A DNA stretch of 64,000 bases from Candidatus Poseidoniales archaeon (GTDB lineage: Archaea; Thermoplasmatota; Poseidoniia; Poseidoniales; Poseidoniaceae), in the NCBI GenBank assembly GCA_003602415.1, contig QQSK01000003.1, positions 137,369 through 201,368 on the forward strand, written 5' to 3'. This document shows, piece by piece, positions 18,799 to 28,874 of this stretch (positions are counted from its first letter, which is position 1; each line of letters opens with the position of its first letter). Made by a program: the position numbers and the translations under genes. The notes beneath the pieces are model-generated. The model saw nothing but the letters and a program-made list of their open reading frames with translations, was not told the origin of the DNA and did not search any database.

Positions 18799-20010
18799 TC
18801 ATCTCTTCGCCGACCTGTGACGAGCCAAAAACTTCTCAATTTTGTCGAATGCTAGGTTAAGTGTCTCCTCATCGGCCAAATATACAATCCGAATATGACC
18901 TCTGCCTTTTTCTGGAGAAAAACCACTTCCATGAACAACTAATACATGTTCCTCATGAAGTAATTTCAATACAAATTCCTTGTCATTATTGGACCAATAG
19001 TCGTCATCCAAGCGAACGAACATGTAGAATGCTCCACCTGGTGCTTCAACTTCCAACCCTTCGATATTTGCAATTCTATCGAGGCAAAGTTGTCGTCTTT
19101 TTTGAACTCGAGATGAATATTCATCCATCCATGACCTGTCTTGTTCTAACCCTGCAAGATATCCCAATTGAGCAGGGGTGCTAGCACATAGCCTTGAGCG
19201 AAGAAGTCTTTCAATTCCATCTCTCACATCAACCATTACATTTGTTGGGTCGTGAATTGCAAGATATCCGATTCTCCATCCTGGTGCATAATACACTTTG
19301 GAAACACCATTCAATGCGAATACTGGGACATCATTGGAACGTGAAGCTATCGATGCATGCTTACCACTGAAGTCTAAGCCATCGTAAATCTCGTCAGCCA
19401 CAATCATACAGTTTGGCCATTTTTTTGCTATTGAAAGTAGTCTATCTATCTCATCACTACCCGCTACATTACCGGTCGGATTATTTGGATTGATTACGAC
19501 AAGTAATCTCACATCATCATCCATTTTTGCTTCTATATCATCAAAATCGATTGACCATCCATCATTAGATTTTAGGGCATATTCAATGGTTTGAGCGCCA
19601 TACATCTGAGGATAGGCCATGTAAGGAGGATAATGAGGGCCTGGTGCGAGAACTTTGTTTCCTTCCTCCAAAGTTGCAGCGAAAATAATCTGAAGTGCCT
19701 CTGTGACTCCGTGACAAACATAGACATCGCTTGGAGCACAGTTCCAACCTTTGTTACTCTCATCTTCTGATATGGCTGCTCTCAATTGAGCAAGACCATA
19801 TGAGGGAGAGTATCCGTTATTTCCTTCAGCCAGACCTTCTCGATATGCTTCAACCATATGCTGAGGAGTGGGAAGTCCAGGGTATGCAATCGGATCTCCG
19901 ATGTTTAGTTTGATAATTTTATGACCTTCCGATTCCAGTTTAGTTGCTGGAACGACTACATCTCGTATTGCATATTCAATTGTTGATGCACGAGATGAGA
20001 CTGGAATCAA
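18799..20010 (-). CDS. Class I/II aminotransferase (alanine/aspartate aminotransferase-like)
   Basis: PLP-dependent fold-type I aminotransferase. It shows the N-terminal KIIKLNIGDP, the NPNNPTG motif (residues 174-180), the DEIYDGL stretch, the PLP lysine in NGVSKVYYAPGWRIGY (Lys238) and a C-terminal GRGHIRIVYL with the carboxylate-binding Arg. The LNIGDP and GVSK-x-x-x-x-PGWRIG segments match archaeal enzymes annotated as alanine aminotransferase, but aspartate cannot be excluded. It starts with TTG at 20010, overlapping the EVE-domain gene stop by four bases (TTGA), and residues align well from that start. It probably links pyruvate and amino-acid pools. Confidence 0.88.
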   Translation of the reverse strand: MIPVSSRASTIEYAIRDVVVPATKLESEGHKIIKLNIGDPIAYPGLPTPQHMVEAYREGLAEGNNGYSPSYGLAQLRAAISEDESNKGWNCAPSDVYVCHGVTEALQIIFAATLEEGNKVLAPGPHYPPYMAYPQMYGAQTIEYALKSNDGWSIDFDDIEAKMDDDVRLLVVINPNNPTGNVAGSDEIDRLLSIAKKWPNCMIVADEIYDGLDFSGKHASIASRSNDVPVFALNGVSKVYYAPGWRIGYLAIHDPTNVMVDVRDGIERLLRSRLCASTPAQLGYLAGLEQDRSWMDEYSSRVQKRRQLCLDRIANIEGLEVEAPGGAFYMFVRLDDDYWSNNDKEFVLKLLHEEHVLVVHGSGFSPEKGRGHIRIVYLADEETLNLAFDKIEKFLARHRSAKR

Positions 20011-20489
20011 GAGACCCCACCCATCCTACAAATCTCATCATATTGTTGCTTTGAAACAGGTTGAACAGACAGCCTTTGACCTCTTTGAACTAGAGGCATA
20101 TCATCTAACGCAGAATTAGCCTTGACATCTGCTAAACTAACCATATCCATCTCCTGAACTGGTTCGATATCTACCATAATCCATCTTGGATTATCCGGAG
20201 AGGATTTCTCATCGAAATATTTTGAATTCGGGTCCCAAGAAGTATGATCAGGATAACCTTCACGACATACTCGAGCGATACCTGCAACATGTGGAGGTTT
20301 AGTATTAGAATGGTAGAAGAGAACCATATCTCCAACCTTCATATCATCTCTCATGATATTTCTAGCTTGATAATTCCTAACACCGTCCCAGTGGGTTGAA
20401 CCATCTGCTACTAATTGCGAAAATGGATAGACGTCGGGCTCAGACTTCATCAACCAGTATCGGGGCATGAACTGGCGTCTAGGTGGCAT
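20007..20489 (-). CDS. EVE-domain protein (thymocyte nuclear protein 1-like)
   Basis: A single EVE domain, a PUA-related fold known to bind modified bases. Signatures are YWLMKSEPDVYPF, the WDGVRNYQARN segment, MKVGDMVLFYHSN and a later ARVCREGYPDHTSWDP. The full-length domain of ~150 residues is intact. The start at 20489 has GGTGA 15 bases upstream, and ATG at 20468 also fits the family N-terminus. It sits in a packed minus-strand run between the RND transporter and the aminotransferase, with no restriction or methylase genes nearby, so a housekeeping role is as likely as defence. Confidence 0.9.
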   Translation of the reverse strand: MPPRRQFMPRYWLMKSEPDVYPFSQLVADGSTHWDGVRNYQARNIMRDDMKVGDMVLFYHSNTKPPHVAGIARVCREGYPDHTSWDPNSKYFDEKSSPDNPRWIMVDIEPVQEMDMVSLADVKANSALDDMPLVQRGQRLSVQPVSKQQYDEICRMGGVS

Positions 20490-20499
20490 CCCTTAGAGT

Positions 20500-23445
20500 T
20501 CACCATGCATCGCCACGGTCCGGAATTAGGGTAGCATCCATTGTATCAATGTCTCCGCGAGAGCCTACGCTTCCCAATCCTAATTTGCGGGCCATCGAAC
20601 TAGCACCACCCGTTGAGCCAATTCCTAATTCCTCAAGAAGAACGAAAATAGCAGGGAGTAAAATTAGAGCGCTTGCTGCTGCAATCCAAAGTAATATGAT
20701 AATTACAGTGATGAACGGTTTAATTTCAGGAATCGGAATTTGGTATGCGGTAACCATTCCTAGAGTTGTCACTGTAGCCGCCTCAAACAACGACATACCC
20801 GTACTAACTGTCGAGGTTCTAATCGCTTCAATACCGCCTCCCAATTCGCGTATACGGTTGGCTATGTGGATAGAAAAGTCGACACCTACACCAACAAGAA
20901 TGGAACCTATCATTACGGTTACAAGAGATAATGAAACATCCATTTGCCACATTACCAACCATTGTAATGCAACCGTAGCGATAACAGGTGCAGTAGTCCA
21001 CAATGAGAATCTGATATCCTTGAATACAATTGCCAATGTCATCAAGGTGAGAGCTACTGCAAACCCTAGAGAAGACCATTGGCTACCAACAATTAATTCG
21101 TTGACAGCAATTGCTGTTGCAGCAACCCCTGTCAAATCTCCAGCGTGAATATTACCTTCATAATCACGAGATGCATATTCGTTCACCTGATTTACCGCAT
21201 CCGATGTTTCAGCAACAGGAACGAAGGGCATATCTACATAGATCAAATTTCTACTATAATCATCAGAAATGAATAGTCCACGAGTTTCATCTGTTAAACT
21301 GGAGTAGAAAACATTCAACAAAAATCTCTCAGCATTTTCATTTTCAGTACCATTTGCACGTGGAGCTGTCAGTACTTCCCAGAAAGTGACGTCCTCAGAA
21401 TATTGTCTATTCAAATAAGGCTCTAATGCATCTTTTAGATCATCTGGAACAAGTGGATTATCGGTGATATTCCACAAAGGAGTTCCACTAATATTTCCAC
21501 CGAAACCTACAGATTTCATCAGGAACACAATGCTAACTGCGTTAGTTTGCTCGATTGTATTGAGATTATCTTCTAGTGCCGATAACCCCAGCAATTTTTC
21601 AACGGGTTCTGCCTCTGTAATAGGCGCATTTCCAGAAATGTCTCCATGAATTAGAACCATTCCCACTTGGCCAGCATTGAAATCTCGAGAATATTGTTTC
21701 ATAGTTACAACTGAGGCTTCATCTTCAGGAGCCATTCCTAGCAAATCGATATTTTCCTCAACATTTTCTTGGCCCCAGAATCCAGAAACAAATATCAAAA
21801 CCATGAACACTGCGATGACTCCTTTAGACCATTTAATCGGAACCTGTACTACCTTTTCGAAGACAGGTAGAGGTGGATGCTTAGGCTTTCTCAAATCCAG
21901 TAATAGTGTCAGGTTTGGAACCATCGCCATGGTTAGTAAATAGACGATGACAATTCCTCCAGAAAGAGCGATACCAACTGTTTCAATTGGCTTCATAGGA
22001 GTGAAAGTTAGAGAGATAAAACCGATTACAGTTGTAACTGCTGATAGGAATACAGCTCTTCCGGTAGAGGCAAGCGATTGCCTAATCTTTTCATCTTTGG
22101 TTCCAGTCTCTTCAGCATATCGATTCGTTATGTGTAATCCATATGAAACACCGAGAGCCAAGAGAATAGGACCTACAATAATTACCGTCATGGTAACTTC
22201 ATACCCAGTATAACCCATTATTCCTAAAGTCCAAAATACAGAACACAGGGTTGGTAATCCTGCGATTACTACGACCTTGAATCCTTGTAAAGGACGCCAA
22301 GAGCCTGTTTGAAGAACATCGGAGTGGAACACGAACAAACCTAGTGCTACTAACACAATAGCAAGCGGGAAAATTTGCCAGAACAATTTGAACGAGAATT
22401 CAGTAACTGCATTTGTAATTGGAACTGGTCCAGTCAAAGTCATTGAAATTCCTAAATCTTCCCAATTACACAAATCGTTTCCAATCGGGTCACCGTTTTG
22501 GTCATATTCACATGGGCGTGATTCCTTAGATATGTTGTCAAGAATTTGTTGAGTTTTCTCAATCACTTCTTTGGCAGTCTTTGTCTCATCGACAGCGATG
22601 ATGATTACTGCCTTGTCAAGGAAACCGTCACCATCTGTATCTCTAGCCATCTTGTCCAAACCAGGAGATGGAGTGCCGTCGTCTTCATACATCTCGTTTA
22701 CAATTGTATCAATAGTGGTTTGAGATGGAATTCGATAAGCACCAAGAACTGGGTCGAATACTCCCAATGCATCTTTCAATGCATCTCCAGCATCCTTAGC
22801 TGCACAATCTGGTTCGTTAGGAGGACAAACTTCAGCGACTAGTTGATCGATGAAAGCATCTTCAACTCTGGCAGCGCTTGAGTTGACTTCTTTGATAACT
22901 GTAGAGAGAGATAATGCGTAAATCACGTCATCAGTAGGGTCAGATAAGCGAGGATTCAACTTATTCTCTACATACGACATTTCTTGTAGAATCCGTCTAT
23001 CATCGATTGGTTTTTCAGGAGAATCAATGTAGATAATCATAACATTTGTCGACCAATTCTTCTCAACTTCCTGAATACTTTCTAGAACAGGAGAACCTTC
23101 TGGAAGATATACATCAAGGTCACCATTAACATTCAATGATGGGTCATCTCCTGGTTTAATTGATGTTCCATCTACGAAGCCAGAATGATAGGCGAAGAAT
23201 GTAGAAGCAAGCAAGCAAATCAGTACCATGAAAATAGGGAATTTTGTCAAGATTCCGGTTGCACCGTGTTTTTGCCATTCTCTTTGAATTGATTTTGGAG
23301 CATCTAAAACGGCATCCAGTGTTTTACGAGCATCCCACTCTTTGACACGATTGGTCAAGTTTTCTTGGCCGTGACCGAATATGCGGGATAAACGATTCTG
23401 AAGTGATGATGATTCGTCATCAGGCTTGGAATCGTCAGCCACCAT
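20500..23445 (-). CDS. RND superfamily (MMPL / patched-like) membrane transporter
   Basis: A ~980-residue protein with the RND duplication. Each half has one N-terminal membrane helix, a large extracytoplasmic loop, and then a block of about five helices. The first block includes VVIAGLPTLCSVFWTLG and ALGVSYGLHITNRYAEE, and the second has ILVGVGVDFSIHIANRIRE. The GVGVDFSIH / GVSYGLHI pairs are the fourth-helix motifs of the MMPL/HpnN branch, whose acidic residue relays protons. The first loop has a short TSP3-like RDTDGDGFLDK insertion. I place the start at ATG 23445, preceded by a G-run. An upstream in-frame ATG at 23547 would leave almost no room for the divergent valS promoter. The substrate may be a lipid or hydrophobic compound. 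Confidence 0.88.
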   Translation of the reverse strand: MVADDSKPDDESSSLQNRLSRIFGHGQENLTNRVKEWDARKTLDAVLDAPKSIQREWQKHGATGILTKFPIFMVLICLLASTFFAYHSGFVDGTSIKPGDDPSLNVNGDLDVYLPEGSPVLESIQEVEKNWSTNVMIIYIDSPEKPIDDRRILQEMSYVENKLNPRLSDPTDDVIYALSLSTVIKEVNSSAARVEDAFIDQLVAEVCPPNEPDCAAKDAGDALKDALGVFDPVLGAYRIPSQTTIDTIVNEMYEDDGTPSPGLDKMARDTDGDGFLDKAVIIIAVDETKTAKEVIEKTQQILDNISKESRPCEYDQNGDPIGNDLCNWEDLGISMTLTGPVPITNAVTEFSFKLFWQIFPLAIVLVALGLFVFHSDVLQTGSWRPLQGFKVVVIAGLPTLCSVFWTLGIMGYTGYEVTMTVIIVGPILLALGVSYGLHITNRYAEETGTKDEKIRQSLASTGRAVFLSAVTTVIGFISLTFTPMKPIETVGIALSGGIVIVYLLTMAMVPNLTLLLDLRKPKHPPLPVFEKVVQVPIKWSKGVIAVFMVLIFVSGFWGQENVEENIDLLGMAPEDEASVVTMKQYSRDFNAGQVGMVLIHGDISGNAPITEAEPVEKLLGLSALEDNLNTIEQTNAVSIVFLMKSVGFGGNISGTPLWNITDNPLVPDDLKDALEPYLNRQYSEDVTFWEVLTAPRANGTENENAERFLLNVFYSSLTDETRGLFISDDYSRNLIYVDMPFVPVAETSDAVNQVNEYASRDYEGNIHAGDLTGVAATAIAVNELIVGSQWSSLGFAVALTLMTLAIVFKDIRFSLWTTAPVIATVALQWLVMWQMDVSLSLVTVMIGSILVGVGVDFSIHIANRIRELGGGIEAIRTSTVSTGMSLFEAATVTTLGMVTAYQIPIPEIKPFITVIIILLWIAAASALILLPAIFVLLEELGIGSTGGASSMARKLGLGSVGSRGDIDTMDATLIPDRGDAW

Positions 23446-23594
23446 GTTGCCCCCCTGAATACCCGTCGTGCTTAGACCATTTGAAAGCATACCCATCAAC
23501 TGTGCAAAGTTTAGTCTTCCAATCAGTTCAAAGGTAAAGCCCGACACGGCCGTTTGGACCTGTGAGGATAACGCACTCAGGGCCGGTGAGCAAA

Positions 23595-26063
23595 ATGCCA
23601 GCTCCTAGACTAAACGATAAGAGATGGTCAATCGACCTAGAGAAGAGAATTCAAGAGGAACATTATGCAGATGAGGCTGCATATTCTCAGCGATATGGTT
23701 TCAATCCAAATTCAGGAAAAGAGATTTTTGTCATTGATACTCCACCACCATATCCTAGCGGAACATGGCATATTGGAGCAGTTGCTCAATACAGTATGAT
23801 AGATGTGATTGCACGCTCCCAGAGATTATTGGGTAAGGAAGTCAAGTTTCCATGGGGTGTAGACCGCAATGGAATCAATGTTGAATTTACAGTTGAAAAA
23901 AATACTGGAAAGAAAATGAAAACCTACGACCGAGCTGAATTCCTGAAATTGTGTGAAACAACTATTGAAGAATTTACCCAATCCATGAGAAACACGGCTC
24001 GTAGAGTTGGTCTGTCAATGGATTTTGCAAACGAATACTTGACCGATGCCCCAAACTATCGAATGGTTACTCAAACTATCTTTACAGAGTTATTCAAGCG
24101 TGGTGCAATAATCGAGGACTTGCGCCCTAACATTTACGATCCTGTAGAAGGGACAACAATCGCTGATGCCGAGGTTGAACGACTACAAAGGAAGACGAAA
24201 CTCGTAGATGTGAAATGGCAAACTGAAGATGGTGAGGAGTTGATTATTTCGACAACAAGACCAGAGTTGATTTGTGCCTGTGGTATTGTAGTTGTACACC
24301 CTGATGATGATAGATACAAGCATTTGATCGGCAAGAAAGCAATGCTCCCAATTCCTGTTGATGGCAGAGAAATTAGTGTTGACATAGCAACTCACCCGTC
24401 GGTCAAGAGCGATTTCGGTTCTGGGATTTTGATGGTCTGTTCATTTGGCGACCAAAACGACGTTGCGGTTTTCCGTGAACTCGGACTTACGCCATTCCAA
24501 GCAATAGATTTGGAAGGATGTATGACTGAAATTGCAGGCCCATTCTCTGGAATGAAAGTGTATGAGGCTCGTAAATCTGTAATCGAATACCTCGAAAGTG
24601 AAGATAAAATTCATCAAATAATCGAAAAGGAACAGGAAGTCCCAGTTTCAGAAAGAGGTAAAAATCCAGTTGAAATTATTCTCTTGAAGGAGTGGTATGT
24701 TAGACAAACTCACATCCAGGATAGAATCGCAGAATTGGCAGAGGAAATCGAGTTCCACCCTCCAAGAAACAAGCAATTCTTACTTGATTGGATGGAAAAT
24801 ATCTCAATTGATTGGCCAATTAGTCGAAGAAGATGGTATCATACAGAAATTCCAATATGGTATGCGGATAATGGAACGAAGGTGATATGTGCTCCTTCAG
24901 GAATCTATGTTCAGCCTTGGTGCCAATCACCTCCAGAAGATAGTGAAGTACTGGACAGAGAAACTCGTGATGTATTGGGAACCTATTCAGAGATGAAGGA
25001 TAATTTGGGAGATGTTGTCGGTGAGGAAAAAGTATTCGACACATGGATGGATTCAAGCAATTCAAACCTGTTTGTTTCAGGATACCTAAATGACATGGAT
25101 ACCTTCGACAAGGCATTCCCTACTGCAATAAGACCTCAGGGCAAAGAAATTGTTAGAACTTGGTTGTACTATACATTACTGAAAAGTGCTCTTCTTTTGG
25201 ATAAGCCAGGATTCAAACATGTTTGGATCGATGGATTAGGCATGGACCCATGGGGTCGAAAAATGTCTAAGTCGTTAGGAAATGGAATTGATGCTGATAG
25301 CGTTCTTGAATGCGGTGCTGGTGGGCGAACCGGCTCATGGAGAGTCAAGGGACCAGATAAAAGTGTACAGTTGAAAGCCAACAAAATAGGTTCAGAATGT
25401 TTCAGATTATGGAAAGCATGTGATGCACAAGTAGGTGATGATTTCCAAATCAACCCTGAAGAAATCGAAGCGAAATATTTCGGAGTCCTGACAAAACTGT
25501 TCAATGTAGCAAGATTTGCAAGTCAATTCGATGTACCAGAAGATTTGGATGATGTCCCTGACAATCTTTCGATTGAAGACCGATGGATTTTGGCAGAATT
25601 TTCAAATTCAATGGAGAAAGTAGAGAATGCATGGAAAAATTTGGATATTTACACTGCAACTCAGGCACTCAAGACATTTGGAACTGGCATATTACCTAGC
25701 CACTGGCTAGAGATGTCGAAATCAAGATTGTATGATGGTGACAAAAATGCTGCATGGACAATTCATAGGATTGTTCGTGACTTGATGTCGGGACTATCTC
25801 CTGTTTGCCCGTTCTTCACGCACCACATATCCAGTACATTGTACCAAACAAGTGCTGTTGATGTTCGAGAATTCCCATCAAGAACTCCAAATGATGATTC
25901 TCTACGTGAGTTAACTAGCTCAATCGAAGATTTCAATGGAATAACTTGGAAAACAAAGAAGGACGCTGGACTTTCGTTGAATGCTCCGATTTCAGGTATT
26001 GAAATCCCTGATAATTTGAAGGATTTCACTGCGATTTTAACCCAGATGCATAAACTTGAATGA
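23595..26063 (+). CDS. valS: Valyl-tRNA synthetase, archaeal type
   Basis: Class I synthetase that charges tRNA-Val. Signatures are DTPPPYPSGTWHIGA (HIGH region), GVDRNGINVE, TIADAEVE, the editing-domain STTRPEL, SRRRWYHTEIPIWY, DTWMDSSNSNLF (the DTWMDSS form favours valine over isoleucine) and MSKSLGNGID (KMSKS loop). The fourth residue of the HIGH motif is Ala, which is unusual. I chose the ATG at 23595 because GGTGA lies five bases ahead of it; a GTG at 23562 is also in frame. At ~822 residues it is in the range of archaeal ValRS, which lack a long C-terminal coiled coil. The stop abuts the convergent dinB stop. Confidence 0.86.
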   Translation: MPAPRLNDKRWSIDLEKRIQEEHYADEAAYSQRYGFNPNSGKEIFVIDTPPPYPSGTWHIGAVAQYSMIDVIARSQRLLGKEVKFPWGVDRNGINVEFTVEKNTGKKMKTYDRAEFLKLCETTIEEFTQSMRNTARRVGLSMDFANEYLTDAPNYRMVTQTIFTELFKRGAIIEDLRPNIYDPVEGTTIADAEVERLQRKTKLVDVKWQTEDGEELIISTTRPELICACGIVVVHPDDDRYKHLIGKKAMLPIPVDGREISVDIATHPSVKSDFGSGILMVCSFGDQNDVAVFRELGLTPFQAIDLEGCMTEIAGPFSGMKVYEARKSVIEYLESEDKIHQIIEKEQEVPVSERGKNPVEIILLKEWYVRQTHIQDRIAELAEEIEFHPPRNKQFLLDWMENISIDWPISRRRWYHTEIPIWYADNGTKVICAPSGIYVQPWCQSPPEDSEVLDRETRDVLGTYSEMKDNLGDVVGEEKVFDTWMDSSNSNLFVSGYLNDMDTFDKAFPTAIRPQGKEIVRTWLYYTLLKSALLLDKPGFKHVWIDGLGMDPWGRKMSKSLGNGIDADSVLECGAGGRTGSWRVKGPDKSVQLKANKIGSECFRLWKACDAQVGDDFQINPEEIEAKYFGVLTKLFNVARFASQFDVPEDLDDVPDNLSIEDRWILAEFSNSMEKVENAWKNLDIYTATQALKTFGTGILPSHWLEMSKSRLYDGDKNAAWTIHRIVRDLMSGLSPVCPFFTHHISSTLYQTSAVDVREFPSRTPNDDSLRELTSSIEDFNGITWKTKKDAGLSLNAPISGIEIPDNLKDFTAILTQMHKLE

Positions 26064-27164
26064 TCACTCGTCTAAATCTAGTGTAGATTGACGAGTTAGA
26101 GGCATTTCGAGATTTCCTAGGCGAAAACCAACCAATCTAATTGGTCTATCCAAGTCAACATGTTCAGCAAATAACCCATGGGCTAGTCTCATGAAAACTG
26201 TCTCATCATCCATTGCAACAGGAATAGAACGCCCATGAGTATGTGTTTCAAATCCCTGATATCTAATTTTGACCTCCCCCAATCTACCTGCAACATTCAT
26301 CTCTTTAGCACGTTTCATTACCTTTGAAACCAAAAGGGATAGTTGGTCTAAAACATGTTCACTATCTGTTTGATCATACTCAAATGTGTGCTCCTTACCA
26401 ACTGATTTTCTACTTCGTAATGGGCTTATGTCATCACTGGTTTCCCCTTCTATTACCCTAATTATCCAAGATGCGAATCTTTCAGAAGTAAATCTAGCTA
26501 AAGCGATCTCACCAAATTCTGCAGCTTCCGACATAGTAGAAATCCCCCATTCTGCCAATCTAGTGGCCGTTTTTGGACCAATACCCGGAACCTCTCTAAC
26601 CGAACGACCATCGAAGAATGTTACCAATTGGTCAGGTAGTGTTCTATGGATGCCAGCAGGTTTGTTTTCTTCACTACCCATCTTGGCTAGAATCCTAGTT
26701 GGGCCTATTCCGAAAGATGTGGATAGACCTAATTCATCAAGGATTTTTTTCTGTAAATTTTGGGTTAATGCTAACGCTTTATCCCAGTCTTCATCACAAT
26801 AATCGGTTACATCAAGATATGCTTCATCAATACTGGCTTGCTCGAATCTATCTGCATGTTCTGCTAAAATTTTCATCACTTTCCTGCTAGCTCTTGAATA
26901 CAAACCCCTTGTTGATTTCAGATAATGCCCATTGCCATAAGGAGGGCCTGGGCATCTACGCCAAGCCTCAGTGATTGGCATTGCCGAACGAATACCATAT
27001 TTTCTGGCAGCATAATTGCAGGTAGAAACTATGCCTCTACCTTTGCCACCTTTGGGATCTGAACCCAATATCAATGGTACTTCGGGGTCCAAATTATGGT
27101 GCAATGTTTCAACTGCTGCAAAGAAGGCATCAAGGTCACAATGAATTAGAATCCTTGACGCCAT
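26064..27164 (-). CDS. dinB: Y-family DNA polymerase IV (DinB/Dpo4-like)
   Basis: Translesion polymerase. The palm carries HCDLDAFFAAVE (catalytic Asp10) and ASIDEAYLD (Asp113 and Glu114), and the fingers contain STCNYAARKYGIRSAMP. A helix-hairpin-helix-like thumb segment reads REVPGIGPKTATRLAEWG, and the little-finger domain ends near residue 350. The start at ATG 27164 begins MASRILIHCDLD, as expected; a further upstream ATG (27209) would add a poor N-terminal extension. The C-terminus lacks an obvious clamp-binding motif of the QxxLxxFF type, ending LTRQSTLDLDE, where QSTLDL could be a weak version. Confidence 0.92.
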   Translation of the reverse strand: MASRILIHCDLDAFFAAVETLHHNLDPEVPLILGSDPKGGKGRGIVSTCNYAARKYGIRSAMPITEAWRRCPGPPYGNGHYLKSTRGLYSRASRKVMKILAEHADRFEQASIDEAYLDVTDYCDEDWDKALALTQNLQKKILDELGLSTSFGIGPTRILAKMGSEENKPAGIHRTLPDQLVTFFDGRSVREVPGIGPKTATRLAEWGISTMSEAAEFGEIALARFTSERFASWIIRVIEGETSDDISPLRSRKSVGKEHTFEYDQTDSEHVLDQLSLLVSKVMKRAKEMNVAGRLGEVKIRYQGFETHTHGRSIPVAMDDETVFMRLAHGLFAEHVDLDRPIRLVGFRLGNLEMPLTRQSTLDLDE

Positions 27165-27242
27165 GACATAATTACAAAGTCGGAGGTTTTTGAAGAACGC
27201 GAAACCCATGCTTTCATGAAGAAGTGTTAGTTAAGCAAAATC

Positions 27243-27833
27243 ATGGCCGCAATCAAACCTATTCTAACAGGTGTTGTCGGTCTTCTTCTTCTTGCATCTC
27301 TAATTGGATACTCTGGAGAAGAGGTTATTGATAACGTTCCAAAGCCAGATGCTGGATTGTGTGGGGTTACAAAAGATGCATTCTCAAATGTTCCTGGTTC
27401 GGGAGCGTTAATTGACATAGATGTAGATGTCACATGGGATGATAATACTGTATGGATTGGAATCATTGATGTCAAAACATATGATTCACTAGAGAAATTG
27501 GGCGGAAATGCTGATGGTGAAATTGTTTCTTGTAATGAGGAAATTAAATTCATCGCAGGTGGGCCATCATCTGGCAAGGGCTCGAGTTTTACATGGGAGC
27601 CTGACGGTGATGAATTCCACATTATGATCGGTTCAATGGAAGAAGCCGGAGATGAGGAAGAAGATGATGATGATGACCCTTGGCCTTTTGATGGCGAATC
27701 TGAATCTTATTCATTTATCGATGAGTTCACTGTAAAGGTAGACTATGATGCATCTGGAGGTTGGGGAGTGATTGTAATTCTATTCCTAATCGAAATTGGA
27801 TTGGTCTTTCTAACAGCCCAAGATAGAAGGTAA
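27243..27833 (+). CDS. Hypothetical membrane protein with acidic linker
   Basis: Unrecognised 196-residue protein. A hydrophobic N-terminal segment (residues 5-22) is followed by a ~120-residue soluble domain of beta-strand character, an Asp/Glu-rich stretch (EEAGDEEEDDDDDPWPFDG) and a C-terminal membrane helix (residues ~172-190). The two hydrophobic ends suggest an exported domain held at the membrane. It abuts the stop of the convergent dehydrogenase gene. Its own promoter would lie in the 78-base gap shared with dinB. Confidence 0.7.
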   Translation: MAAIKPILTGVVGLLLLASLIGYSGEEVIDNVPKPDAGLCGVTKDAFSNVPGSGALIDIDVDVTWDDNTVWIGIIDVKTYDSLEKLGGNADGEIVSCNEEIKFIAGGPSSGKGSSFTWEPDGDEFHIMIGSMEEAGDEEEDDDDDPWPFDGESESYSFIDEFTVKVDYDASGGWGVIVILFLIEIGLVFLTAQDRR

Positions 27834-28829
27834 TCACAAGAATTTAGAATTCACAATTGTTTGTGGCTTTTTACCAGATAATGCTTCGATTACTGCGCGA
27901 GCGATGTCCATCCCAACACGCTGTTGTGCTTCTTTGGTTGCTGCACCAATGTGAGGAGTTCCATGGAAATTCTCATGTTGCACCAATGCATAATTTTCAG
28001 GCAAAGGTTCGACTTCGAAAACATCCAAAGCAGCGCTGGCAATTGTTCCATCATTCAAAGCAGAAAGAAGTGCATCCTCATCGATTATTCCTCCTCTGGC
28101 ACAATTAACAATGTGATTGCCGCATTCAATACCGCTTTGTTTACCCGGCATCATTTTCATCCTCTTTGCATTGACCAAATGATGGGTTTCTTCCGTCAAA
28201 TTACAATGTATCGAAATATGAGTGCAAGTTTTGAATAGAGAATCTACTTTTTTGTGCAGATATGCTCCTTGTGCTTTAGCTACCTTCGGAGGTAAATATG
28301 GGTCGTAAGTGTGTATTTCCATCCCTAATGATGTGGCGACTTTAGCAACACCTTGAGCGATCCTTCCAAATCCAATTAGACCCAAACACTTTCCAGATAA
28401 TTCTGTACCTTTCATCTCCTTCTTTTGCCACTTTCCTTCTCTCAATCCACGGTCTGCTTTAGGCACATGTCGTAAAGACGACAACAAATGTGCAATGGTT
28501 AATTCAACAACAGATTGAGTGGATGCGTTTGGGGCGTTCACCACCATTATTCCAGCTGTACCTGCAGCCTCCAAGTCGATATTATCAACTCCAACACCTG
28601 CTCTTCCAATTACTGTAAGGTTATCACTTTGTGAAATTACTTCGGATGGCAATTTTGTAGCACTCCTTACAATTATGGCGTCGAAATCATTCAATGCACC
28701 TGCCATTAATTCTGAATGCTCAATGAAACCTTGCACAACTTCATGACCTGCTTTTTCCAAAACAGAAACCGCTTCGGGAGCCATCCCGTCTGTAACAGCA
28801 ATTCGTGCCATTATCGATAGTTCAAGCAT
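27834..28829 (-). CDS. serA: D-3-phosphoglycerate dehydrogenase-like 2-hydroxyacid dehydrogenase
   Basis: NAD-dependent D-2-hydroxyacid dehydrogenase. The nucleotide-binding motif is [16 protein letters not shown]. The catalytic set is present as [10 protein letters not shown] (Arg), DVFEVEP (Glu) and TPHIGAAT (His). It matches the SerA branch, the first step of serine synthesis, but has only ~331 residues and lacks the C-terminal ACT/regulatory domain. Feedback control by serine is therefore not expected, and another 2-hydroxyacid substrate is possible. GGAGGG lies just ahead of the ATG at 28829, while ATG 28811 (MARIAVTDG) also fits the family. glyA elsewhere in the window would use the serine produced. 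Confidence 0.85.
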   Translation of the reverse strand: MLELSIMARIAVTDGMAPEAVSVLEKAGHEVVQGFIEHSELMAGALNDFDAIIVRSATKLPSEVISQSDNLTVIGRAGVGVDNIDLEAAGTAGIMVVNAPNASTQSVVELTIAHLLSSLRHVPKADRGLREGKWQKKEMKGTELSGKCLGLIGFGRIAQGVAKVATSLGMEIHTYDPYLPPKVAKAQGAYLHKKVDSLFKTCTHISIHCNLTEETHHLVNAKRMKMMPGKQSGIECGNHIVNCARGGIIDEDALLSALNDGTIASAALDVFEVEPLPENYALVQHENFHGTPHIGAATKEAQQRVGMDIARAVIEALSGKKPQTIVNSKFL

Positions 28830-28874
28830 AGACCCTCCATGAACATTCTTGAGGGTGGGCGGTTTCAGATAGGC

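Noticed and set aside
20483..21148. 221-codon plus-strand frame
   Set aside because: It lies inside the RND transporter gene on the other strand, whose motifs are clear, and its composition is that of antisense sequence.
23446..23547. N-terminal extension of the RND transporter from ATG 23547
   Set aside because: The ATG at 23445 leaves room for the divergent promoter and the extension lacks family similarity.
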